Shown: positions 51,082-58,979 of the stretch, piece after piece | Numbering within the stretch: position 1 is the stretch's first letter | Layout: every line of letters begins with the position of its first letter | From: Sporosarcina sp. ACRSL | GTDB lineage: Bacteria; Bacillota; Bacilli; Bacillales_A; Planococcaceae | NCBI RefSeq assembly: GCF_022346605.1 | Contig: NZ_JAKRNT010000007.1 | Coordinates: 62,001-126,000 of the forward strand | Length of the DNA: 64,000 nt | Direction: 5' to 3' | Translations under genes and position numbers: made by a program | The notes under the pieces: model-generated | Database searches by the model: none | What the model was told of the DNA's origin: nothing | The model's input: only the letters and a program-made list of their open reading frames with translations

Positions 51082-52671
51082 ATGAATGTTGATTTCCGTA
51101 GAATATCGGAGGTAATGGGAACGTTTCTTACTTACTCCGATATCTTTAATAGGAAACCCACGTTGAATGAAGTCATTGAAGATATTAGAAAAATTGAATT
51201 AAAAAAAGCGCTAACTATAATATCCAATTACAGTTTATATGGTGATGAACAAAAAAAGGAATTAGTTAAACGACTGATCCCATATATAGGCAACTCTGAA
51301 GTTTTAGGAGGGATAGAAAGGACATACTTATTCGGTTTTTTGAATTTGAATTATTCTTTAAAAATGTTCATAGCATATGGACTTGAAAATCCAGTCAATA
51401 AAATCTCGAGTGAGTACGGAGATTTTTGGCATGTTTTAATAACTATAATGAAAATTAGTGATTTGATAGAAGATGATTTGGCTGATAATGTGCAACTCCA
51501 ACAGACCATTCAAAAAATGTGGCTGGTAAATAGAGAAAGAACATTTATGCCAACCCTTGCTAGACAGCAAATTTTTTTTGGTGATATATCGACTAATCCA
51601 TCAATATTTGGAAATGAGTTCATTAATATTCATCAATATTTTGAAGATGAATACGGTTACACCATTCAAGAATATATATCAGTACTAACGACTGTATGTG
51701 CCAAAATAGAAACAACAGAGTTGAATTTTGAAGATCAAAAATTAACTGGAATTCCTAGAGATTATTTCAACACAACAAACAAACGAGAAGTTGCTGATAA
51801 AATCATTTATAGCTTAACTTCTGATTTAACTGAATTAAAGGTCCAAGCTAAAAAGAGTTTGAATAATTTTTATGATAATGAGTATCTTATAAATTCACCG
51901 TTCTTTGAATATGATGGTCATTATGTTTTATTTTCACCGCCACTTTTAAACTTGGGATTATTTGATGGCTTATGTTTTAAATTACAAAAAATTTGTAGTA
52001 AGTATAAAAAAGATTTCTTTACATTTTTTGGACGTTTATTTGAAAAATATGTTGAATTTATTTTGAGTGATGCTACTCAAAAGGCAAGCATCCCATATCA
52101 ATTTTTACCAGAGTACCAATATGCCACCGGAAAGAATTCTTCTGATTCCTATATAAAACTTGGAAAAAACTTATTAATTATTGAATGTAAGGGCGGGCGG
52201 ATAACTAAGAATGCCAAAATAAACGCTGATTTATTGGAAACTGAAGAAAACTTTCTAAAGTATGTTATCAATCCGATAAACCAGGCAAGTGCAGCCTATA
52301 CTGACATATTAAAATTGGATCCCGATAGGTTTAGTGATGTGAAAAAAGTATATATTTTGTCCGTTGGATTACAAAGATTCCCCAAACTACCTATGTATCA
52401 TGAAAGGTTAAAAAATGAACTGGTTTTACATCAGCAGATAAAACATTGTGATTATCTAAGTCTCTCCGACTTAGAAGTTATCGCTACATATATTGAGAGA
52501 CAAAAAAAGAGTTTATTTAAATTTATAGATAGTAAGATGAATTATTTTGATTATTATCCTTATGATCAATACTATGCTAAAAAATATGGAGAAGTACATT
52601 ATTTTTCACTGCATAAACAAATATTCTCTTCTTTAATAAAGGGTGTAGAAGAAACTCTTAGAGAAAATTAG
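51082..52671 (+). CDS. PD-(D/E)XK nuclease-domain protein
   Basis: A 529-residue protein. The first ~280 residues are helical with no known motif. Near residues 355-372, SDSYIKLGKNLLIIECKGGR fits a restriction-endonuclease core (D, then ECK on the next strand), so it probably cuts DNA or RNA. The C-terminal part is rich in Lys, Tyr and Phe. The ATG has AGAGGGTG about 11 bases upstream. It lies 75 bases after the HEPN frame, so both may have been a two-gene module; both are bracketed by direct repeats. Confidence 0.75.
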   Translation: MNVDFRRISEVMGTFLTYSDIFNRKPTLNEVIEDIRKIELKKALTIISNYSLYGDEQKKELVKRLIPYIGNSEVLGGIERTYLFGFLNLNYSLKMFIAYGLENPVNKISSEYGDFWHVLITIMKISDLIEDDLADNVQLQQTIQKMWLVNRERTFMPTLARQQIFFGDISTNPSIFGNEFINIHQYFEDEYGYTIQEYISVLTTVCAKIETTELNFEDQKLTGIPRDYFNTTNKREVADKIIYSLTSDLTELKVQAKKSLNNFYDNEYLINSPFFEYDGHYVLFSPPLLNLGLFDGLCFKLQKICSKYKKDFFTFFGRLFEKYVEFILSDATQKASIPYQFLPEYQYATGKNSSDSYIKLGKNLLIIECKGGRITKNAKINADLLETEENFLKYVINPINQASAAYTDILKLDPDRFSDVKKVYILSVGLQRFPKLPMYHERLKNELVLHQQIKHCDYLSLSDLEVIATYIERQKKSLFKFIDSKMNYFDYYPYDQYYAKKYGEVHYFSLHKQIFSSLIKGVEETLREN

Positions 52672-52795
52672 GTATAAGCGTTTAAAATTGATTCGAGGTT
52701 CACAAGGTTCTTGTTGAATTAATTAGTTATCGAGAACCAAATGTTCCTCGATAACTCCGAACAACAAAACCCTTCCACAGTCACGTGAAATTTTG

Positions 52796-52817
52796 GTGCT
52801 AGGTTCTCATTGAATTT
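52796..52817. repeat. Flanking direct repeat A, right copy
   Basis: GGTGCTAGGTTCTCATTGAATT; partner of 49867-49890. Confidence 0.6.
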
Positions 52818-52927
52818 CGTATTATATCAGAAGGACATAGAAAGTCCTTTTGTCAGGTTTTACTATTCTTCTAGAACCAGGTTCTCTACAATTCAACTGG
52901 TGTAAAAAAGCCTTAGGACACCGAGCC

Positions 52928-52995
52928 ATTCCTCTCAAAATGCCAATGCAATCGATACACACAAATTCTTTCATCCAGTCAAACAAAATTTCTTG
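52928..52995. repeat. Flanking direct repeat B, right copy
   Basis: CCTCTCAAAATGCCAATGCA and following bases; partner of 49415-49485. Confidence 0.6.
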
Positions 52996-53000
52996 TAAAA

Positions 53001-53046
53001 AGGTACCAGGCACCCGACAATTAAATTTGACGGGTGCCTGGTACAT
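53001..53046. repeat. GGTACCAGGCACCCG palindromic repeat
   Basis: GGTACCAGGCACCCG and CGGGTGCCTGGTAC pair across ACAATTAAATTTGA. The GTGCCTG core is shared with the MITE ends at 10125/13398 and the half-site at 20531. It could serve as terminator for the PD-(D/E)XK or YvrJ genes. Confidence 0.75.
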
Positions 53047-53074
53047 TTAATTATTCATGACTATTGAATGAAGT

Positions 53075-53203
53075 TTAATTCACTTTTAAAGAAACAAGCG
53101 CATTGTGTATGGCCTCGAGTTTCGTTTCAAGACGGTGCAAGAGGTAAAAAGATACAAAAATCGGAAATCCGATTTGTTGTATGAAATTTAGCCATTGTTC
53201 CAT
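53075..53203 (-). CDS. YvrJ-family small protein
   Basis: A 42-residue peptide, MEQWLNFIQQIGFPIFVSFYLL then HRLETKLEAIHNAL, one hydrophobic helix plus a charged helix: the YvrJ family pattern. GAGGAGG lies 8 bases before the ATG. It is the last member of the DUF1659-DUF2922-YvrJ set typical of Bacillales, of unknown function; a hairpin at 53233-53267 separates it from DUF2922. Confidence 0.85.
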   Translation of the reverse strand: MEQWLNFIQQIGFPIFVSFYLLHRLETKLEAIHNALVSLKVN

Positions 53204-53232
53204 TTTGAATTCGCCTCCTCATTTTTAATGAT

Positions 53233-53267
53233 AAAAGGCTCCCCAGCCAAGCCGGAGAGCCTTTTTA
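53233..53267 (-). terminator. Terminator between DUF2922 and YvrJ genes
   Basis: AAAAGGCTC / GAGCCTTTTT stem. It lies between two co-directional genes, so it may only partly stop transcription. Confidence 0.65.
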
Positions 53268-53274
53268 CTTATGC

Positions 53275-53487
53275 TTATACTAGATCTTCTACGGTACGTT
53301 CGATAATGCGGGCGCCTTTTACGGTTGCAAGAAAAGAGCCGTCCACTTCAAAAACTTGTGAATCGATAATTTCCTGCATGGCTGCCTCCACTTCGGCTGG
53401 TGTCAATCCAGCTTTTGGCTCGTCCACTGTTAGGGATGTCTGTTTTCCCGCAGCCGTCGTGAAGTTCAATTGTAACGTTTTCGCCAT
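53275..53487 (-). CDS. DUF2922-family protein
   Basis: A 70-residue protein, MAKTLQLNFTTAAGKQTSLTV then EVEAAMQEIIDSQVF and ARIIERTVEDLV, matching the DUF2922 pattern. Usually encoded next to DUF1659 and YvrJ, as here. AAGGGGAGATGAGGA precedes the ATG. Function unknown. Confidence 0.88.
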   Translation of the reverse strand: MAKTLQLNFTTAAGKQTSLTVDEPKAGLTPAEVEAAMQEIIDSQVFEVDGSFLATVKGARIIERTVEDLV

Positions 53488-53507
53488 TCCTCATCTCCCC
53501 TTTCTAC

Positions 53508-53726
53508 TTAGTTCATAATGTCTGCTGTTTCGACTTTTTCTGCTCCGATGAATGGATATTCGGAGAGCTGTGCCAATTGTGTAAGGGCGTTGTGTAGGTT
53601 GTCAGCCGTCGCCCCTTGTGCGATGTTGCGGTAAGTTTTCGATTTTCGGATCATTTTCCCATCCTCCGTCATCCCGCCGTCGAAATACACCTTTCCAACT
53701 GCATTTCTGAATTCGATTGTCGCCAT
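53508..53726 (-). CDS. DUF1659-family protein
   Basis: A 72-residue protein, MATIEFRNAVGKVYFDGG then KMIRKSKTYRNIAQGAT, matching DUF1659. The start at 53726 has AAGGAGGGG 8 bases upstream; a longer form starting MKGGEKQ overlaps that site. It heads the DUF1659-DUF2922-YvrJ operon. Function unknown. Confidence 0.88.
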   Translation of the reverse strand: MATIEFRNAVGKVYFDGGMTEDGKMIRKSKTYRNIAQGATADNLHNALTQLAQLSEYPFIGAEKVETADIMN

Positions 53727-53935
53727 TTGCTTTTCCCCTCCTTTCACTTACTATATAGACTTAAAATGATGAAACGGATACTTTCTCAGTAAGTTTTTAT
53801 GTCTTCTGAGATGCTCGGTTGTAATGGGAATCTAAGTTGCAGAAAATTAAGGAACAGTTTCATTGAATCAGGTATAATGTAGGATAGTTCAATAGATTAA
53901 AAGAATGGGCTAATAGATTATGAGCAGGTGGGGAA

Positions 53936-56900
53936 ATGAATTTTTTTAAGTTCTTAACTACTAAGCGAGACGATACATCGACAGAACACCAGATAACAGA
54001 AAAAGAAGACGTGAAGATAGATTCATTTCCACCTGTCCGTCCTATGGTGGATGTAGATACGCAAGCTTACCTATGGCAACGTGATCTGGAAATGAAAGAG
54101 CAAGCGAATCAGCAATTGATAGCCAACCAAATAAAATCTGATGAGCTCATTACCGAGCAATCAAGAGAAATTGAAAATTTGAAAGGGATCATCCGCCAAC
54201 TTGAAGCGAAAAATGCAGAACTCTCAATGCGGCCAACAACAGAGGAGCTAGCTCAGAAAGATAGGCAAGTTCAACAATTGGCAATACGGTTGAAAACGGT
54301 CATCCAGAGCCACGTCCCCATGGAATCGTACGAACAGGCGAAACAGGAGACGGTGCTTGCAGAGCAAAAACTACGTACAATGACGGCTGCGGCAGAGCAG
54401 CTGAAAGCTCAGGCGGACCTACTTGAGGTGGAAGTCCAGTCAAGTACGCCAACAGCTATACATATGGAATTGGAGAAAAAGTACGCGGTACTGCAAATGA
54501 GCCATTCTCTACGAATGGTGGAAAACGATCGGTTGGCTAAGCGGTTAGATGAAATGGAAAGGAAATTTAACCAGTTACAACAGTTCACTGAAGCTATGGA
54601 GACGCCGGCGTCTGCCGCTCAGGAACATGCTGCGTCGGTCGTAGATGAAATAGTGATCGAAGAGACTTCCGTCCAGGATCATAACGATAAAGAAGATTTC
54701 TTGGCTGTCTTTGAAGAAGCGATTGCTGTACAGCTTGAGTTGGAAGAAGAGGAACTTGAATTTTACGCAACTCCTCCCGTTTTATCACATGAACAGGTTG
54801 TTGACCAACCAATGCTTGCTGAGAAGGAAATCGATGAAGATCAGATGTTGCAGTCAATGTCTGAAGTGATGTTGACGACTATGTCTTCATTAGAAGAGAC
54901 GAAGGTGCCTGAAGAGTCCAAAGCTCCTTCATTCCCGGCCTATAGTGAGTCCTCATTTCTACCGCGGGACGATAAGTCGGAGTATGGATTTTTGCGTAAA
55001 GTAGTTAGCATCATTAAGTCTTTAATGAGACCAATCCGGAAAATTGAGTTTGACAGTACATATGGGGTGGATTACGCATCCGCATATGCGGAAGGGATTA
55101 TGCGTAAGCAATCATACGAACATAATCGTCGTCTGCAGGGGGTTGAAGATAAGCCTTATGTGGCGCGTGTCGATTATGTTACGAAGAACGGCCCGGAAAC
55201 GATGTACATCGGGGAACAAAGCATCGATGGATATGTCACCTCTTGGAAGGCGGAGGCAGCTTCGCTCTATTATTTGCGGACAGTCGGCCAACCGATATCC
55301 CATAAGACGCTCGGTGATGTCATCGTTGATTATATCCGACAAATTGATATACGAAGTGGTAGTATCCAAAAGCTCCATCCGCCACTCACCGCATCGAGCC
55401 AATATTTCCAAGATGAAGGACTGGTGTCAGCACTGTCGGATAAACGTGGAGTGGACATGCAGGAAATTGTAGCAACATTGCAGCGCGAGCAATATGAAAT
55501 CATCCGACTTCCGATGACGAAGCCGATTATCATCCAAGGGTCTGCCGGAAGCGGGAAGTCCGCCATCGCGCTTCACCGATTAAGTTATCTGCTGTTCAAG
55601 TACGAAGACCTTTCGCCTGAGCGCGTTGCTATTTTAGGGCCCAATGAAGCGTTCTTGGCACATATTAAAAACGTACTGCCTTCCCTTGGGGATTACGGCA
55701 TTAAACAGACGACATTCCTCAATTTGGCTTGTGACATCCTTGGACTTTCGCCGTCAGGTATTAAGCGTCATAACGTAACGGAGCTCGAACTTATCAAAAC
55801 GAAAGGCTCCTTGGAATTCCAGGCAATTGTACAAAGAAAGACGATGGGGAAATTCAACGATCTTAGGACTTGGGCAAAACCCGTAATAGCCGATTCAATT
55901 GCCGTTCCAATCTTGCCGATCTTGAGGGAAATGGAAAGGTACCCTGACTTGTCTTTGAAAGAGAGGGAAAACCTATACTTCAACTTCTTCCTGAAAAGTG
56001 TGCAGAAAGAGATGAAGGAACGGAATGAAGTAGCCCGTGAATGGAAGCAATGGGTGCGGGACGAAGCGAAACAGATAGAGAAGCAGGAAACTGCTAGTTT
56101 GTCTCTCTTCCAAACGAATTTCATTTCCGAAAGGATTACTGAACTGGCTGAGAAGTGGATGAACCTTGCAGCTGCTCATGCTGAAGAGTCATCTCCAGTG
56201 ACGAAAAAGAAGGTAGATGCAGGCCGTCTACAGTTCATCGCAGCCATCCAACATGCCATCCAATTGAAACTAGACGAACATGGGGAAAATCTAAAAGGAT
56301 GGCTTTCCCAAATGGTGGACGAGTCGCTCATCTCAGAAGACTGGCATAAGCATATGAAGCGGAAAATGCGGGAAGAGAGGGAGGTCGTTCTTCTTCAGCA
56401 TATTGTTGCACAACGCGAGGAAGTATTCAGTACAGCTAGGTTGACGGAAGATACGGTCGTTAAAGCACGGCTCGAAGAAGTTCAGGCGCAGCTGTTGCAG
56501 GAATTTGCAGTGGAAAAGCAGGACTTCTTTGAAAGACGGAAAAACCAAATTCAGCAGGCGTTGTATACGGAAAGTTTAGCTGGAATTGAGCGTTCCTATT
56601 ACCGACAGATTTCGGCGGCCTTACAGAGGGAGTATAACCTCCAGTACAGTTTTAATCACCAGCTTTCCGGGTTTGTGTTTGAAGAAGAACTCGCCTTGTC
56701 TGCTCCTGAAGAGAAAAGTTTGCGTAATTACGTGAAAAAGAACTTGAAAGCGGATCTCTTTAGCTGTTATGAAGCTGCGGTTCAAGCTGCGAAAGATGAA
56801 GGAATGCTGCCTGCAGAACACGACAGTTCAAGTGCCATGTATTATGAAGACTTACCGGCACTCCTGCATATTGATAGGCTGTTGAACGGTGCACCGAAAA

Positions 56901-57601
56901 ATCATCTTCTGTCGTACTTGATTGTCGATGAAGCACAGGATTATATGCCGTATGAGATCACCGAACTGCATGCACTTACTCGAAAGAATGGCATCATGCT
57001 CATAGGAGATCTCGGGCAGAACCTAAACCAAGCCAATACGCTGCAAGACTGGAATGTACTTGGCGAATTGATTGGCGACCTCTCGCTGCATGAGTTGAAA
57101 GCGACGTACCGCTCAACAGCTCAGATTGTAGAAGTAAGCAATGAAATTATCGGGCCGTTTGCTTCGGGAAAATATTCGCTTTCAGCAGAGACGTTCCGGG
57201 AAGGCAACCCGGTTGAGTGTCTACAGTTCGTCGAAAACTTGGAAGAGAAGGTATTGATTCACATCCTCGAGCATGCTGTCTACGAGAGCAAGTATGAGCC
57301 AGTAGCCGTCATTGTGAAAGACGAATCGCAGATCGAGCGGTACCATTATATGATCGATCCTTATTTCTCTGTCGCAATTCAGACGGCGGGTACACTGCCA
57401 ACAGGTACAAAGGTAGTGATCACGACTCCTTCAGCTGTAAAGGGTCTCGAATTCGAAGCTGTCGTCATTACTCGTTTCAACGAGTATGCACCAACTGACG
57501 AAGATCGTAAATTAGCCTACGTTGCGACAAGTAGGGCATTGCACCAGTTATATATGATGGTGGAAAGAGGGAAGTCTTGTTTGGTGGGTACCGTAAGCTA
57601 A
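53936..57601 (+). CDS. HelD-like SF1 helicase with N-terminal coiled coil
   Basis: A 1221-residue protein. From about residue 400 it follows the HelD/UvrD-type RNA polymerase-associated helicase plan: KPYVARVDYV, MYIGEQSIDGYVTSWKAEAASLYY, VATLQREQYEIIRLP, Walker A GSAGSGKSAIALHR (about 536-549), a long helical insertion (about 640-960), Walker B LIVDEAQDYMPYE (about 995), LKATYRSTAQIVEVSNEI and AYVATSRALHQLYMM at the end. The first ~370 residues are extra: a coiled coil (about 45-215) and an acidic linker. B. subtilis HelD is about 774 residues. GGTGGGGAA precedes the ATG. A role in clearing stalled RNA polymerase or foreign transcription is inferred. Confidence 0.85.
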   Translation: MNFFKFLTTKRDDTSTEHQITEKEDVKIDSFPPVRPMVDVDTQAYLWQRDLEMKEQANQQLIANQIKSDELITEQSREIENLKGIIRQLEAKNAELSMRPTTEELAQKDRQVQQLAIRLKTVIQSHVPMESYEQAKQETVLAEQKLRTMTAAAEQLKAQADLLEVEVQSSTPTAIHMELEKKYAVLQMSHSLRMVENDRLAKRLDEMERKFNQLQQFTEAMETPASAAQEHAASVVDEIVIEETSVQDHNDKEDFLAVFEEAIAVQLELEEEELEFYATPPVLSHEQVVDQPMLAEKEIDEDQMLQSMSEVMLTTMSSLEETKVPEESKAPSFPAYSESSFLPRDDKSEYGFLRKVVSIIKSLMRPIRKIEFDSTYGVDYASAYAEGIMRKQSYEHNRRLQGVEDKPYVARVDYVTKNGPETMYIGEQSIDGYVTSWKAEAASLYYLRTVGQPISHKTLGDVIVDYIRQIDIRSGSIQKLHPPLTASSQYFQDEGLVSALSDKRGVDMQEIVATLQREQYEIIRLPMTKPIIIQGSAGSGKSAIALHRLSYLLFKYEDLSPERVAILGPNEAFLAHIKNVLPSLGDYGIKQTTFLNLACDILGLSPSGIKRHNVTELELIKTKGSLEFQAIVQRKTMGKFNDLRTWAKPVIADSIAVPILPILREMERYPDLSLKERENLYFNFFLKSVQKEMKERNEVAREWKQWVRDEAKQIEKQETASLSLFQTNFISERITELAEKWMNLAAAHAEESSPVTKKKVDAGRLQFIAAIQHAIQLKLDEHGENLKGWLSQMVDESLISEDWHKHMKRKMREEREVVLLQHIVAQREEVFSTARLTEDTVVKARLEEVQAQLLQEFAVEKQDFFERRKNQIQQALYTESLAGIERSYYRQISAALQREYNLQYSFNHQLSGFVFEEELALSAPEEKSLRNYVKKNLKADLFSCYEAAVQAAKDEGMLPAEHDSSSAMYYEDLPALLHIDRLLNGAPKNHLLSYLIVDEAQDYMPYEITELHALTRKNGIMLIGDLGQNLNQANTLQDWNVLGELIGDLSLHELKATYRSTAQIVEVSNEIIGPFASGKYSLSAETFREGNPVECLQFVENLEEKVLIHILEHAVYESKYEPVAVIVKDESQIERYHYMIDPYFSVAIQTAGTLPTGTKVVITTPSAVKGLEFEAVVITRFNEYAPTDEDRKLAYVATSRALHQLYMMVERGKSCLVGTVS

Positions 57602-57644
57602 GTATACGTATCACGGTTTAGAAAACAGAAGGTAGTCTAATATG

Positions 57645-57683
57645 AAAGCCGGATTTTGGTGATTATCAAAATCCGGCTTTTTT
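57645..57683 (+). terminator. Intrinsic terminator
   Basis: AAAGCCGGATTTTG / CAAAATCCGGCTTTTTT stem, closing the HelD-like gene. Confidence 0.88.
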
Positions 57684-57938
57684 CCTTGCCCATATATCTT
57701 GAAATAGAAGTAAATACTAAACAGGAATTCAAAATTATATGGTAAAATTGTTGCAGGTATTTTTGTTTAATTACCTATTACATATTTCAGTAGTGTAAGA
57801 GAATAAAACCAGAAAGTGGTAGAGGAGTGAGCAATGTATATGTAATAGTTTAGATTTAACTCGTTATAACTTCATAATTAACATGCTCTTACCCTTTGAT
57901 TTTCGATAGCAAAATAATGCGGAAAAGAGGAGATTGTC

Positions 57939-58979
57939 GTGAAAGACGCAAAGGAATTGGATGATGCCCTGATTGAGAGATTAGAGGATAAGGAATTCGT
58001 TAAATGGATGATCGAAAAGTTGAATAACAAACAGTTGGACTTGCTGCTGTATAGCACGAGTATGAGCAAGAAATATAATAGTCAAGAGAAACTCCCAACT
58101 CAGTTTCTCCAAAATAAACTTCTGATTAAAACAATCAGAACGAAGCTTTGGAAAATGAAGATCATACCTCCTTTAGGCTTCATTGTAGATAACCGAGAAA
58201 AGCTTGGTAAAGAACCCACGAAAGAAGATCTCTTGGAACTTGCCGAGGAACATAACGTAGATGACCGTCAAAAAGCGTTAATGCTCTTCTTGCAAAACCA
58301 CTATGAAGAAGCTTTGGATTTGTACGATAATCGACATGCCGATGATGAAAAAAGTCCAAAGAAAGAGAAACCGAAAAAAGAAAAGGTGGAGCAAGAGCCT
58401 TCACAACCTAAAGCAGAAACACTTTCTCCAAAACAGGAAAAGAAGCTTCAGCAGAAAATAGATACGCTTCAGAAAGAGAAGGAGGACTTGATCAACCAAG
58501 TACAGCAACTCAAGAAAGAACTAAAAGAAAAGAATACAGAACATCAAAAGGAAATCAATCAGCTAACTCAAGATTTAGCTGCGGAAAAAGCATCGTCAAA
58601 AAAGCTTGAGGAAGAGCTTGCGCAATTACATAAGAAATTTGAAAGTGAAAAGGCGGTCGAAAGGGAGCAAGGCAACGCAGAGAAAGAAATAGAAAAGCAA
58701 GAGTCAGTACCAAAGGAAAAGAAGAAGCTCGCAATCATCGGTAACCCGAAGAACAATAAAGTGTTAAGAGATGATCGCTTCGATATTGACTTATTTGAAC
58801 TGGACAATATCGAAGAGCTGATTCAAAGTATCGACCTCTATGAACATAAGCTGTTTCTCAGTTATGTAATTGATGAGGTTTTATATGAAGAAAAAGTATC
58901 GCAAGAGAATAGAGAAAAAATACTAACAATCACAAACTTTAAACAATTAAAAGATGTGATGAGGGAGCTAGTGAGATGA
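57939..58979 (+). CDS. Coiled-coil protein of the McrBC-like operon
   Basis: A 346-residue protein. Residues 1-125 are a helical domain (FVKWMIEKLNNKQLDLLLYS; LGFIVDNREKLGKEPTKEDLLELAEE). About 130-250 is a Lys/Glu/Gln-rich coiled coil. The C-terminal ~85 residues (LAIIGNPKNNKVLRDDRF; FLSYVIDEVLYEEKV) form a separate conserved-looking domain. The start is GTG with GAGGAG 6 bases upstream. Its stop overlaps the AAA gene by four bases (ATGA). It probably serves as sensor or scaffold for the AAA-nuclease pair. Confidence 0.75.
   Translation: MKDAKELDDALIERLEDKEFVKWMIEKLNNKQLDLLLYSTSMSKKYNSQEKLPTQFLQNKLLIKTIRTKLWKMKIIPPLGFIVDNREKLGKEPTKEDLLELAEEHNVDDRQKALMLFLQNHYEEALDLYDNRHADDEKSPKKEKPKKEKVEQEPSQPKAETLSPKQEKKLQQKIDTLQKEKEDLINQVQQLKKELKEKNTEHQKEINQLTQDLAAEKASSKKLEEELAQLHKKFESEKAVEREQGNAEKEIEKQESVPKEKKKLAIIGNPKNNKVLRDDRFDIDLFELDNIEELIQSIDLYEHKLFLSYVIDEVLYEEKVSQENREKILTITNFKQLKDVMRELVR

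Noticed and set aside
53001..53046. Attachment site at the palindrome
   Set aside because: The GTGCCTGGTAC palindrome belongs to a repeat family with other traces in the window and no integrase is linked to it.
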